NCBI GenBank assembly: GCA_902489075.1
Contig: CABTYO010000026.1
Coordinates: 1 to 25,855 of the forward strand
Length of the DNA stretch: 25,855 nucleotides
Source of the DNA: an uncultured Faecalicatena sp.
GTDB lineage: Bacteria > Bacillota > Clostridia > Lachnospirales > Lachnospiraceae
Reading direction: 5' to 3'
Shown: one piece after another, positions 1-8,516 of the stretch
Position numbering within the stretch: the stretch's first letter is position 1
Layout: every line of letters starts with the position of its first letter
The notes under the pieces: model-generated
Database searches by the model: none
What the model saw: the letters and a program-made list of their open reading frames with translations, nothing else
What the model was told of the DNA's origin: nothing
Position numbers and translations under genes: made by a program

Positions 1-161
1 CGTGTTAGAAGGCGTTACAGAGAAAAGCGGAAAAAGGAAGGTCGGAATTCGGCGTTCAACGCCTAATTCCGTGCCATACTTGCTGAGAAATCATCAGGAT
101 TTCTCAGCATATATGGCAGTGCCTTCCTTTTTCCGCTTTTCTCTGTTATGCCTTCTTCACG
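1..161. repeat. Long inverted repeat with nested hairpins (MITE-like or structured RNA)
   Basis: The arms at 9-40 and 123-154 are reverse complements over 32 nt with 2 mismatches. Pairing continues outward to about 1-8/155-161 with a one-base bulge, so the contig starts inside the left arm. Two further hairpins lie inside. Hairpin A (44-70) pairs GGAATT/AATTCC and GGCG/CGCC. Hairpin B (81-92 with 98-109) has a perfect 12-bp stem and a 5-nt loop, with an outer GCCATA/TATGGC pair at 73-78/112-117. The result is a three-way-junction fold. No ORF is evident. It could be a miniature inverted-repeat element or a structured non-coding RNA. The fold is visible; its identity is not known. Confidence 0.7.
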
Positions 162-397
162 AACGGTAAGGGTTTTGAAACGACAGGTACGCAGGCAGTG
201 GGAAGTGCATTCCTCATCTCTCTGAGCGTCCCCCCTCCTCATCCGTTCCGAGACTAAAGCTAGTCACTATGTCCTCGTTTCCTGATTTAAGCAAATCTTA
301 ATAAAATCCCCTGTTTATGTTAAAAAGTATCTGTGAGAATAGAGATATATACAATACATGATTGATTGAGAGCAATTATTCCAAGGGAGGATTTTAT
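162..397. other. Non-coding leader upstream of the vanZ-like gene
   Basis: No convincing ORF is seen. The distal part (about 280-370) is AT-rich and presumably carries the promoter of the downstream membrane-protein gene, but I cannot assign a good -35/-10 pair. The only clear signal is the ribosome-binding site AAGGGAGG at 383-390. Confidence 0.35.
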
Positions 398-1015
398 ATG
401 GCAACACTTATTACTACACTTTATCCGCTTCTCTGTATTATGCTGCCCTGTTTTATATACATATTTCTGCGTTTGAAAAAGCGCAGCCATTATCTGACTG
501 CGCCGCATTTTATCTGGGTCTGTATTTTTCTCATATATCTTTACATGGTCCTGGATACGACCGGAATCGGAACGATCTGGGATATCGGTCATTATGACAG
601 TATCCTGACTTTTGATAAGATGAATCTGATTCCACTTACGGATATTACGGCACTCTCACAGATTCTGAATATTATTATGTTTATGCCGCTGGGCTTCCTG
701 CTTCCTTTGATCTGGAAGGAGATGCGCTCTCCGTTTAAGGTTCTTGCTGCAGGATTCGGGTATTCTTTTGCAATTGAAGTGTGCCAGCTGTTTAATAACC
801 GGGTGACGGATATTGATGACCTGATTATGAATACGCTGGGGGCATTAGTCGGCTATGTGGTCTGGATCGCCTTTGTGTGCCTGTTCCATCCAAAAGGCGG
901 GAACCGTGAGGTATCCATCGCGTCAAATGAGGCCTGGATGTATCTGATTCTTAGTATTCTGGGAGAATTTCTCCTTTTTAACTGGCGCTGGATGGTCAGG
1001 ATGTTCTTTATGTAA
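398..1015 (+). CDS. VanZ-family membrane protein
   Basis: A 205-aa multi-pass membrane protein with hydrophobic segments near the N-terminus (about residues 5-25), at about 35-55, around ILNIIMFMPLGFLLPL, around FGYSFAIEVCQLF, and two more near the C-terminus. The motif N-x-x-M-F-x-P-L-G-F-L-L-P followed by E-V-x-Q and D-I-D-D-L-x-x-N-T-x-G-A is characteristic of the VanZ-like family. VanZ itself gives low-level teicoplanin resistance; most chromosomal homologues in Firmicutes have no known role. The ATG at 398 is preferred to the in-frame upstream ATG at 362 because AAGGGAGG lies 7 nt before it. The 3' end overlaps the convergent GH1 gene by 8 bp. No glycopeptide-resistance genes are nearby, so a resistance role is not implied. 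Confidence 0.85.
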   Translation: MATLITTLYPLLCIMLPCFIYIFLRLKKRSHYLTAPHFIWVCIFLIYLYMVLDTTGIGTIWDIGHYDSILTFDKMNLIPLTDITALSQILNIIMFMPLGFLLPLIWKEMRSPFKVLAAGFGYSFAIEVCQLFNNRVTDIDDLIMNTLGALVGYVVWIAFVCLFHPKGGNREVSIASNEAWMYLILSILGEFLLFNWRWMVRMFFM

Positions 1016-2414
1016 ACAGACTTTTCCCATTGCTTTGAATGACATCTTTATACCAGTAAAAGCTCTTTTTCTTATATCGTTCTAACGTCCCGCTCCCATC
1101 ATCGCTGCGGTCCACGTAGATCATTCCATATCGTTTACTTAATTCAGCTGTGGATGCGCTGACGAGATCGATGCATCCCCAGCTGGTATATCCCATGACA
1201 TCCACACCGTCTTCGATGGCTTCTGCGACCTGGAGCAGATGATCCTTCATATAATTGATGCGGTAATCATCGTTCACCGTTTTCCCTCCATGTCCGTCAT
1301 CGTTCAGCTCATCTCTGGCGCCAAGCCCGTTTTCTACAATGAACAGCGGCTTTCGGTACTTATCCCAGAACTGATTCAAAATGTAGCGAAGCCCTTTCGG
1401 ATCGATCTGCCAGCCCCATTCGCTTGCTTTTAAAGTGGGATTTGGGACTCCGCCGAGCAGGTTTCCTTCGCCGCGGATATTTTTCTTCTCATCGGCAGTC
1501 GCACATACGCTGACGTAATAGCTGAAGGAAATAAAGTCCACCGTATTTTTTAAGATTTCCTCATCTCCCGGTGCAAATTTAATCTGGATATTGTGCTCCC
1601 TCATGTAGCGTTTCATATATCCCGGATATTCTCCGCGCACATGAATCTCGGTAAACATGTCATGCAGGTGAGACTCCTCCATCGCCCTGATCACATCATC
1701 GGGGTCCGGCGACAGGGGGTATACCGGCATACTTAAGATCATGCAGCCCACCTGGAATTCGGGATTGATTTCATGCGCCCTCTTTACCGCCAGAGCACTG
1801 GCTACCATTTCGTGATGAATCGCCTGATATAGCTGGGACTCAGTAAGTTTCTCCTTGGGAGTATTGATTCCGCCGCTCATAAACGGGGAATTCAGAATCG
1901 AATTGATCTCGTTAAAGGTCAGCCAGTATTTGACCTTATCCTTATATCTTCGAAATACCGTTGTGACATAATTTTCGTAAAATCCAATCATCTTCGGATT
2001 GATCCAGCCATCATAATGCTCTGCCAGATACAGCGGAGTCTCATAGTGAGATAACGTAACCAGCGGCTCGATCCCATATTTATGGCACTCATCGAACAAG
2101 TTATCGTAAAATTTTAAACCTTTTTCGTTCGGTTCTTTTTCATCCCCCTTCGGGAAAATCCGGCTCCAGGCGATGGAGGTACGGAATACTTTGAAGCCCA
2201 TCTCCGCAAACAACCTGATATCTTCTTTGTAACGATGATAAAAGTCAATCCCGTTTAATTTCAAATTGTCCTCTGTCGGTTTTGCTGTCCTCGTCCCTTT
2301 GATTCCATGCGGCATCACATCCTGTATGGACAGGCCTTTTCCATCCTCCCTGTAAGCGCCTTCGCACTGATTGGCGGCTACTGCGCCGCCCCATAGAAAA
2401 TGATCTGGAAACAT
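1008..2414 (-). CDS. GH1 6-phospho-beta-glucosidase
   Basis: A 468-aa family GH1 enzyme of full length. It starts with F-L-W-G-G-A-x-A-A-x-Q-x-E-G, typical of GH1. The acid/base is E169 in TFNEIN and the nucleophile is E361 in VENG. A Ser/Lys/Tyr set near the C-terminus (S419, K427, Y429 in the SAST...SKRYG segment) matches the phosphate-binding site of 6-phospho-beta-glycosidases, so the substrate is probably a 6-phospho-beta-glucoside. There is no signal peptide, so it is cytoplasmic. AAGGAGG precedes the ATG. It is the last gene of the rhamnosidase operon and lies 54 nt after the ROK kinase gene, the likely source of its phosphorylated substrate because no PTS gene is present. It resembles BglA/AscB; the exact aglycone is unknown. 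Confidence 0.92.
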   Translation of the reverse strand: MFPDHFLWGGAVAANQCEGAYREDGKGLSIQDVMPHGIKGTRTAKPTEDNLKLNGIDFYHRYKEDIRLFAEMGFKVFRTSIAWSRIFPKGDEKEPNEKGLKFYDNLFDECHKYGIEPLVTLSHYETPLYLAEHYDGWINPKMIGFYENYVTTVFRRYKDKVKYWLTFNEINSILNSPFMSGGINTPKEKLTESQLYQAIHHEMVASALAVKRAHEINPEFQVGCMILSMPVYPLSPDPDDVIRAMEESHLHDMFTEIHVRGEYPGYMKRYMREHNIQIKFAPGDEEILKNTVDFISFSYYVSVCATADEKKNIRGEGNLLGGVPNPTLKASEWGWQIDPKGLRYILNQFWDKYRKPLFIVENGLGARDELNDDGHGGKTVNDDYRINYMKDHLLQVAEAIEDGVDVMGYTSWGCIDLVSASTAELSKRYGMIYVDRSDDGSGTLERYKKKSFYWYKDVIQSNGKSLFT

Positions 2415-2468
2415 ATTTTTCCTCCTTCTTACTGATCACAGCGTCTGCCAGACAAGCTGATAAAAGGC

Positions 2469-3374
2469 TTATCCGGCATCGCTTACACCAGTCTGTATAT
2501 GCATATAAACTGCCCCGATCAGGTTTGCGTCATTAAAAAACCTGCAGGCCGCCACATCGGCAATGGGCAGATCCCACGGATACACCTCATTGATCTTTTT
2601 TAACTCTTCCCGGATCATCTCCAGGAATAACGGCTGCGCACTGATGCCTCCACCTATGGCGATCCGCTCCGGGTCGAGAATAAACTGATAGTTGTTGATC
2701 TGGACGGCCAGGCGTCTTGCATATCTGCGGATCCCGGCTAAGGCTTTTTCCTCTCCGGCTTCCGCCATGGAAAATATTTTCTCACCGTCCAGTTCTTCTG
2801 CCGGAATTCCTGTACTTTCCGAGACATCCTGAATCAGATTTCGAATCCCGGTATTGCCTGCCAGTGTATGATCCAGAGAATACTCCGGCTCTGCATCCGT
2901 CATCACATAACTGAATTCTCCGGTCATGTTGTGGATTCCTTTGAGCACCTTTCCGTCGTGGATCACAGCCCCGCCGATCCCGGTCCCGCAGACCATCACA
3001 ACAGCGTCCCGGCAGCCCATAAGAGCGCCCTTCCACACCTCAGCAAGAGCCGCGCATTTTGCATCATTTTCCACGGTGACACGCACGCCGCAACGTTCTT
3101 CCAGTATCTCTACAATATGCAGGTTTCTGATACAGGTCAGGTTGCCGCCCGTGTACATAAATCCTTTTTCACTGTCGATGATTCCGGCCATGCTCAGGGC
3201 GATCCCGTCCACACGCCCCCGGTATGTTTCATAGATTTTTACCAGTGACGCGATAAAGTCCTCAAGCGGCTTTGTGACTGTCGGTATCTTATCCTTTTCC
3301 AGAATCCGGCAATCCTGTGTAATGACTGCATATTTGGTAAATGTCCCGCCTACATCGATTGCTAAATATTTCAT
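2469..3374 (-). CDS. ROK-family sugar kinase, BglK-like (no zinc motif)
   Basis: A 301-aa ROK kinase. It shows the N-terminal phosphate-binding motif D-V-G-G-T-F-T-K (7-14), the catalytic aspartate D104 in ENDAK, the second phosphate loop C-G-T-G-I-G-G-A (129-136) and the adenosine-region I-A-I-G-G-G-I-S (238-245). The HxxxxxxxxxCxCGxxGC zinc motif of glucokinase-type and NagC-type ROK proteins is missing: after TGEFSYV the sequence goes straight to DAEPEYSLDH. Lack of zinc cysteines is known in BglK-type beta-glucoside kinases, which make 6-phospho-beta-glucosides in the cytoplasm. This fits the next gene, a 6-phospho-beta-glucosidase. The start ATG overlaps the stop of the MBL gene by 4 nt, indicating translational coupling. 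The specific sugar is inferred from context only; glucose or another hexose is possible. Confidence 0.85.
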   Translation of the reverse strand: MKYLAIDVGGTFTKYAVITQDCRILEKDKIPTVTKPLEDFIASLVKIYETYRGRVDGIALSMAGIIDSEKGFMYTGGNLTCIRNLHIVEILEERCGVRVTVENDAKCAALAEVWKGALMGCRDAVVMVCGTGIGGAVIHDGKVLKGIHNMTGEFSYVMTDAEPEYSLDHTLAGNTGIRNLIQDVSESTGIPAEELDGEKIFSMAEAGEEKALAGIRRYARRLAVQINNYQFILDPERIAIGGGISAQPLFLEMIREELKKINEVYPWDLPIADVAACRFFNDANLIGAVYMHIQTGVSDAG

Positions 3375-4213
3375 TGCTGTTCTTCCTTGTACAGTTTATT
3401 TTTATTGTAAATCACGTTTCCGCTTTTCCCATCCGTCCTTTCGAACCGTTCATTACAGCTTTTTGCAATATATGCCTGTATGCCCATGAACTCAAACGGG
3501 ATGTCATCTGCTGTTCCGCGTAAAGCTGCATCGCAGACATCCACCATATTGTTAAGGATGTCTGTGTCCGTCTCCATCACATGATGAGACAAAAAGACAC
3601 GGTCAAACCGTCCCTTAAGACGCGTTTTCTGCTTCTCTGCCTCTTCTTTGTATTCTTCCAGAGACGTGCTGTCTTCGTCAAATAAAAAGGTGGAATTATT
3701 GCAGGCATCTCCCAGGATCAGAATTTTCATCTCCCGGATCAGGAACACCATGCTCCCGGGCGTGTGTCCAGAGAACGCAAAGCAGTCCAGGTGAAACGGC
3801 GCCGCGTCTATGGTCATGCCGTCGCTTAAGGGAAGAAATGTCTGATCCGGCTCTGACCTTGTAAATTCCTCTTCCGGAATCTTATCAGCCTCTTCCCCAA
3901 GCGCTGCCGACAGATAGCCTTTTCTTTCATCCAGGGTGCACTGTTTCTGATAAATGGAAATATCTTTCTCATTCAGATACACGGTCTCAAAATCCGGCGC
4001 TCCCATGGCATGATCTACATGCCCATGGGTCAGTAGCAGCGTGACCGGGAGGTCCGTCAGACCTTCTACATATTCCTTTAAATGTCCGACTCCGGCACAG
4101 CTGTCGACCAGCACTGCCTTTTCCGCTCCTGTAAGAAGATACATCAATTCCCCCGTTCGGCTCCGTATGCAGGTCAGATGATCGTTCACGGCTTCACTTG
4201 TATAAAACTCCAT
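3371..4213 (-). CDS. MBL-fold metallo-hydrolase
   Basis: A 280-aa metallo-beta-lactamase-fold protein. The metal-binding motif T-H-G-H-V-D-H (62-68) is intact. Further ligands are H150 in SGHTPGS, D169 in ILGDAC and a histidine in LSHH (about 210), so both metal sites look complete. There is no signal peptide. It resembles the glyoxalase II/lactonase-like branch, and the actual substrate is not recognisable. It sits inside the operon, 2 nt after the rhamnosidase stop and overlapping the ROK kinase start by 4 nt, so it is very probably co-translated with sugar-catabolic enzymes. Hydrolysis of a lactone or ester on the imported glycoside or aglycone is a reasonable but unproven role. Confidence 0.85.
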   Translation of the reverse strand: MEFYTSEAVNDHLTCIRSRTGELMYLLTGAEKAVLVDSCAGVGHLKEYVEGLTDLPVTLLLTHGHVDHAMGAPDFETVYLNEKDISIYQKQCTLDERKGYLSAALGEEADKIPEEEFTRSEPDQTFLPLSDGMTIDAAPFHLDCFAFSGHTPGSMVFLIREMKILILGDACNNSTFLFDEDSTSLEEYKEEAEKQKTRLKGRFDRVFLSHHVMETDTDILNNMVDVCDAALRGTADDIPFEFMGIQAYIAKSCNERFERTDGKSGNVIYNKNKLYKEEQQ

Positions 4214-4215
4214 CC

Positions 4216-7026
4216 TTATTCCTCCTTAAGCTGAAGCAGTTCTGCGGCAAGATTTTCAGCCACCGCTTCTGTAAATCCGAGAAAAGCCATTCCCGGCAGG
4301 GTTTCCAGGCTCTCATTTAAGAATTCTTCATCGCCGATTTCCAGGAAATGATGTAATGGCGGACACACCCGCTCTATAATCTCCCACGCCTTCTGGTCCT
4401 TTACCATTTCTTTAAACAACGTTTTTCTCGTGTAGAGGCAGCGCAGATCTGCGTTCGGCTGATATTCATATTCATGAACTCCTGCGGATACTTCCAGAGC
4501 CTTCCCGTCAAATTCCAGAACCTCCCCGCCAAATTCCAGAACATCTCCGCCAAAGAGTGGCAGTCTGACCTCTGCTGTACACTGGAACGGTACTTCCACA
4601 AGCACACGCAGTTTTCCATCCTTTTTGATTTCCCACTCCACCCGGTAAGTCCCATAGGCGGACTCACAGGACATCTTCATGAATCTCAGTTTCCGGTTCA
4701 CAAGCGGTGCGATCTGCACCCTGCAAAAACCAGGTTCCAGTGCTTTTAACCCTGCCACATCCCGGTAAAGGAACTCCATCACCGTTCCAAAGGAATAATG
4801 GTTCAGGGAATTCATCATGGTACCGCTGATCATTCCATCATCCAGCACCGAATTCCAGCGCTCCCAGACCGTCGTCGCCCCCAGGTTCACACAATGCAGC
4901 CAGCCCGGATAATCCTCATTCAGAAGGAAATAAAAGGCTTCCTCTGTCAATCCATTTTCCGCCATGACGCGGCACATGACCGGCGCACCCACGAAACCGC
5001 CTTTGAGCTGATAACAGTCCTTATGAAGCCGTTTCTTTAAGCCCTCAATGATGCGCTCTTTTTCCTTGTAAATGCCGCTGTACAGGGACACAATATATCC
5101 GGTCTGGGTATCAACGCACAGCCGTCCTGTCGGGGAAAAGTATTCCTCCAGCACAGCCTTTCGTATGTTCTCATGAAGTTCCCGGTAATAGGCTTCGTCT
5201 TCCAAAAGCCCAAGTGCTTTTGCCGCATCTGCCGTCTTTTCTGCGGACATTGCATAATAACAGGAGCCGATAAAGTAATCATCTGTGCCGCCCTTCATGC
5301 TCTGTGTGGTCCGCCCGTCCAGTGCCAGCCAGTCTCCCAGCTGGTCCCCGAAATCAAAGAGATACCTCTGTCCCCTGGCCTGGTCTTCCCGGGTAATCTT
5401 ATCCACCCATGCCTTCATCATCGGATAAGAAGCCTCCAGAGCCTGTCTGTCTCCATAGTGCTCATAAAGCACGGCCGGAAGAAATGTGGCAATATCTCCC
5501 CAGACGCTGCTGAAAATGGCTTCGTCCGGTTCGAATACCGGAATCACTCCGGGCAGGATTCCGTCCAGCTTCTTCTGCTCTGTGCGAAGATCATGCAGAA
5601 ACTTCTGATAGAATGCCGCCATGTCCATGTTATAACACGCAGTCCCGGAGAAAACCTGCGCGTCCCCGGTCCAGCCGAGTCTTTCATCCCGCTGTGGACA
5701 GTCCGTCGGAAAATCAATGGAATTCGACTTCTGCCCCCACATGGTATTGGAAAACAGCTGGTTCACGCCCGGATGCCCTGTCTCGATCTTCCCGGTCACG
5801 TGAAGCTTTGAATACACCGCGATTCCGGTAAAATCTTCCGGATACAGTTCTCCATCCCAGCCAGTCACTCTGACATAACGGAAACCATAATAAGTAAACT
5901 CCGGTTTTACAATTTCCTCTCTTCCATCAGAAATATAGGTAAACTGCGCTTTGGCGGAACGATAGTTTTCATTATAAAAGTTCCCATGCTGGAGGATTTC
6001 TCCAAAATCCAGAACAATCCGGGTCCCCTTTGGTGCTTTTACGTGAAATGCTGCATATCCTGCAAAGTTCTGCCCGAAATCCAGTACCGTCTCCCCTGCC
6101 GGAGTATGGAGGACTTCCTTCACCGGAAGTGTTTCCATCTCCAGTACAGGCAGGCTGTATCTGGCTGCCAGCCTTCCCTCTGCCTGGGTAAGGCGTGCAT
6201 TCTTTTCCGTGTTCTCTCTGCCTTCCCAGAAAAGGCGGTTTAACACTTCTCCGTCATACAGATCACTGAATTCGGTATCTGAGCCCTTATATTTCCAGGA
6301 CTCATCCGTACCGATAGTCTGAATTGTCCCATCCTCATATACAAGACGGATCTCCGCCACCAATTGAAATCTGTTCCCGAAATTCTCCCTTCTGTCTCCC
6401 AGTCCGAATCGCCCCTTATACCAGCCATTTCCAAGAGAAACTTCGATTTTATTTTCCTCATCCGGCTCCTTTTTGAGCAGGTCCAGGATATCATAAGTAA
6501 GATACTGGATCTCATCATGATAATTGCTGTAGTATGGAGTCAGGACCTCTTCCCCGATCCTGCTGCCATTTAAGTGTGCCGTATAAAGTCCCAGACCGGA
6601 TATGTAAAGTCTTGCCAGGACGACCTTTCTGCTGGTTGTAAATGTTTTGATAAAGGTCGGATGGAAGGTATCCTGTTCTTCCGTGGTGATCCATTTTCCG
6701 GTCCAGGCATCCTCCTGTTTCGCTGTCTCAAACCAGACCGGCTCACTGACCGCAGTCTCTTCAAGATCTGTCGTCACCTTCACCTGCACATAATATCTGG
6801 TGTAAGGCTTTAATGTAAGCTCCAGCTTTTCTCCTGCCTGACACAGATCTGCCCCTCTCTTTGTACAGACCACATCCTGCAGCTTCTCATCTGACGCCAC
6901 GGTGATTTCTGCCATCTTCTGCCCCTTTGCACGTGTCTCTGTCACTTTCCAGGAACAGCTGACCCATTCCATCAGATAACCGAGCGGCTGCTCCATCCCG
7001 TTGATCCGAACCTCTGATACCTTCAT
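4216..7026 (-). CDS. GH78 alpha-L-rhamnosidase (cytoplasmic)
   Basis: A 936-aa GH78 enzyme. N-terminal beta-sandwich domains (about 1-410, with the Y-x-x-Y-x-x-E-V-L-T-P-Y-Y-S-N-Y-H and LGNGWYKGRFG segments) precede the (alpha/alpha)6 catalytic barrel. The family signature D-C-P-Q-R-D-E-R-L-G-W-T-G-D is at 442-455 and supplies the acidic catalytic cluster; WGD at 509-511 is also typical. A beta-sandwich follows, then about 75 residues of helical extension (from LRCLYTRKTLF to the end) that I do not recognise. There is no signal peptide, so the substrate must be imported, presumably by the adjacent GPH symporter. The ATG at 7026 is preferred to the one at 7053 because AGGAGG lies 8 nt before it. 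A short 7-residue tandem repeat lies near the C-terminus. The rhamnosidase assignment is firm; the linkage is unknown. Confidence 0.93.
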   Translation of the reverse strand: MKVSEVRINGMEQPLGYLMEWVSCSWKVTETRAKGQKMAEITVASDEKLQDVVCTKRGADLCQAGEKLELTLKPYTRYYVQVKVTTDLEETAVSEPVWFETAKQEDAWTGKWITTEEQDTFHPTFIKTFTTSRKVVLARLYISGLGLYTAHLNGSRIGEEVLTPYYSNYHDEIQYLTYDILDLLKKEPDEENKIEVSLGNGWYKGRFGLGDRRENFGNRFQLVAEIRLVYEDGTIQTIGTDESWKYKGSDTEFSDLYDGEVLNRLFWEGRENTEKNARLTQAEGRLAARYSLPVLEMETLPVKEVLHTPAGETVLDFGQNFAGYAAFHVKAPKGTRIVLDFGEILQHGNFYNENYRSAKAQFTYISDGREEIVKPEFTYYGFRYVRVTGWDGELYPEDFTGIAVYSKLHVTGKIETGHPGVNQLFSNTMWGQKSNSIDFPTDCPQRDERLGWTGDAQVFSGTACYNMDMAAFYQKFLHDLRTEQKKLDGILPGVIPVFEPDEAIFSSVWGDIATFLPAVLYEHYGDRQALEASYPMMKAWVDKITREDQARGQRYLFDFGDQLGDWLALDGRTTQSMKGGTDDYFIGSCYYAMSAEKTADAAKALGLLEDEAYYRELHENIRKAVLEEYFSPTGRLCVDTQTGYIVSLYSGIYKEKERIIEGLKKRLHKDCYQLKGGFVGAPVMCRVMAENGLTEEAFYFLLNEDYPGWLHCVNLGATTVWERWNSVLDDGMISGTMMNSLNHYSFGTVMEFLYRDVAGLKALEPGFCRVQIAPLVNRKLRFMKMSCESAYGTYRVEWEIKKDGKLRVLVEVPFQCTAEVRLPLFGGDVLEFGGEVLEFDGKALEVSAGVHEYEYQPNADLRCLYTRKTLFKEMVKDQKAWEIIERVCPPLHHFLEIGDEEFLNESLETLPGMAFLGFTEAVAENLAAELLQLKEE
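4509..4550 (-). repeat. 21-bp in-frame tandem repeat in the rhamnosidase gene
   Basis: Two 21-bp units (4509-4529 and 4530-4550) differ at two positions. A third diverged copy lies at about 4488-4508. In the protein they read GDVLEFG, GEVLEFD, GKALEVS. The repeat extends one strand/loop of the C-terminal beta-sandwich and looks like recent slippage expansion. Confidence 0.85.
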
Positions 7027-7047
7027 CCTGACTTCCTCCTGTTTATG

Positions 7048-7107
7048 ATTCAACTTCTTCTAATTCAACTTCTTCTAATTCGACTTTTTCTTATTTGACT
7101 TTCTTAT
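7048..7107. repeat. 15-bp tandem repeat between transporter and rhamnosidase
   Basis: Four consecutive 15-bp units: 7048-7062 and 7063-7077 are identical (+ strand ATTCAACTTCTTCTA), and 7078-7092 and 7093-7107 are diverged copies. It fills almost the whole spacer between the symporter stop (7104-7106) and the rhamnosidase ribosome-binding site. In the transcript it is purine-rich (repeats of AGAAGAAGTTGAAT), so it may give extra weak ribosome-loading sites or change intercistronic spacing. Confidence 0.9.
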
Positions 7108-8516
7108 TCGATTCCTTTTTCTGCTTTCAGTTTCTTTAAATCTTTGTCCAGATTGAAGAATACAAGCATCATAACAAAAATAACTGCACACATAATCATT
7201 GGTATGTAATTGTACATAAACTTGATTGCCGTAATTACACTTTCCGGCTGGGCAATCCCCTGCGCATCCAGTGACGCGTCAAAGCCAGCGCCTGCAAGGA
7301 CCCATCCGAAGATTGCCTGTCCCAGTCCAAGACCGAGCTTCTGTGCTGCGGAAGTTCCTGCATTCCCCATTCCGACTGCATTGATCCCGGTCTTTAACTG
7401 TCCATAAAGAATGGCATCCGCAACCATACCCATTGCCATACCGCCAGACATGCCGAGGCCAAGCCCCTTTAAGGCATTACATGCAATCATGAGCGGCACA
7501 CTGGACTCTACCAATCCAAAGGCAAAGAACCCAACCGTAAGACAAAGCATCCCTGCCGCATAGATCGGACGTTTGCCAAACTTTTTCATAAAGAACGGTG
7601 TTGCGAACATGACCGCAAACTGTGCAATTGAAATCGCATTGTTCATCCAGCTGACCTGCCCCATGTCCCCGAAAATATAGATCGCATAATACACTCCGCC
7701 GATGGAGTAAAAAATGATTACGAAGAAAATGCAGAGCATGGCAAGGAACATCATGACCCAGTATTTGTTGGAAAGCAGTGATTTCACCGCTGTCATGACA
7801 CCGACCTTTTCCTCCGGCTGTCCGTTTACCTCTTCCGGTGCGTCGGTCACACGTTCTTTGGTGGCGAATACCGTGATGAAGTTTGCAATCACCATAATCA
7901 GACACAAGATTCCGATCGTAACGGTAAAGGCCTGCTGTGTAAAATACGTTTCCGTGCTGCTTGAAAATTTCACCAGCATAATCGTAAATACGGAGTTAAT
8001 AAATACATTTCCCAGTGTCTGGAAGATCTGCTGGATATTCCCCAGAAAGCCTCTCTCATATGCGTTCCTCGTCAGCAGTGAGATCATGGAATAATACGGA
8101 ACCTGGATACAGGTCAGGCAGACCGCATTTACAATATTGTACATGATAAACACGTATACATATTTGACTGCTGACGGGAAACCAGACGGCACAAAGAACA
8201 ACAGGACTGTTGCTATGGCGAATGGGATACACATCCGCATCAGCCAGGGCCTTGCCTTCCCCATCTTTGACTTTGTATTGTCAACCATACGGCCGACAAT
8301 CAGATCCGATATTCCGTCAAATACCTTTGAAACTGCAATAATCGTGGAAATAATCGCTGCATCCAGAAACGCAACATTGGTAAAATAAACAGTCAGAAAG
8401 GTTCCGATGATCCCGTTGATCATATTCCATCCGAAAGCCGCGGATGCATAACCGATCCTTTCGTTCCAGCCCAGAGTCTTGTCCGGGTCATTATGTTTCG
8501 TTACCAGGTTTAACAT
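7104..8516 (-). CDS. GPH-family glycoside:cation symporter (MelB-like)
   Basis: A 470-aa transporter with about 12 hydrophobic segments. The GPH-family cytoplasmic-loop signature K-V-F-D-G-I-S-D...G-x-x-x-D-x-T-x-S-x-x-G-K-A-R-P-W is at residues 64-91. Members (MelB, XylP, YicJ types) import glycosides using a Na+ or H+ gradient without modifying them. An unmodified import route fits the downstream cytoplasmic rhamnosidase and ROK kinase. The ATG follows AAAGGAGG at proper distance. It is the first structural gene of the operon, 331 nt after the AraC-type regulator gene and separated from it by a terminator-like hairpin, so it probably has its own promoter. The substrate is inferred to be a rhamnosyl-glucoside. 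Confidence 0.9.
   Translation of the reverse strand: MLNLVTKHNDPDKTLGWNERIGYASAAFGWNMINGIIGTFLTVYFTNVAFLDAAIISTIIAVSKVFDGISDLIVGRMVDNTKSKMGKARPWLMRMCIPFAIATVLLFFVPSGFPSAVKYVYVFIMYNIVNAVCLTCIQVPYYSMISLLTRNAYERGFLGNIQQIFQTLGNVFINSVFTIMLVKFSSSTETYFTQQAFTVTIGILCLIMVIANFITVFATKERVTDAPEEVNGQPEEKVGVMTAVKSLLSNKYWVMMFLAMLCIFFVIIFYSIGGVYYAIYIFGDMGQVSWMNNAISIAQFAVMFATPFFMKKFGKRPIYAAGMLCLTVGFFAFGLVESSVPLMIACNALKGLGLGMSGGMAMGMVADAILYGQLKTGINAVGMGNAGTSAAQKLGLGLGQAIFGWVLAGAGFDASLDAQGIAQPESVITAIKFMYNYIPMIMCAVIFVMMLVFFNLDKDLKKLKAEKGIE

Noticed and set aside
398..1015. Glycopeptide resistance cluster suggested by the VanZ-like gene
   Set aside because: No vanA/H/X/R/S-type genes nearby; lone VanZ-family genes are common and of unknown role.
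5173..5811. 212-aa open frame on the plus strand inside the rhamnosidase gene
   Set aside because: It lies wholly antisense to a conserved GH78 gene and its translation shows no protein-like pattern.
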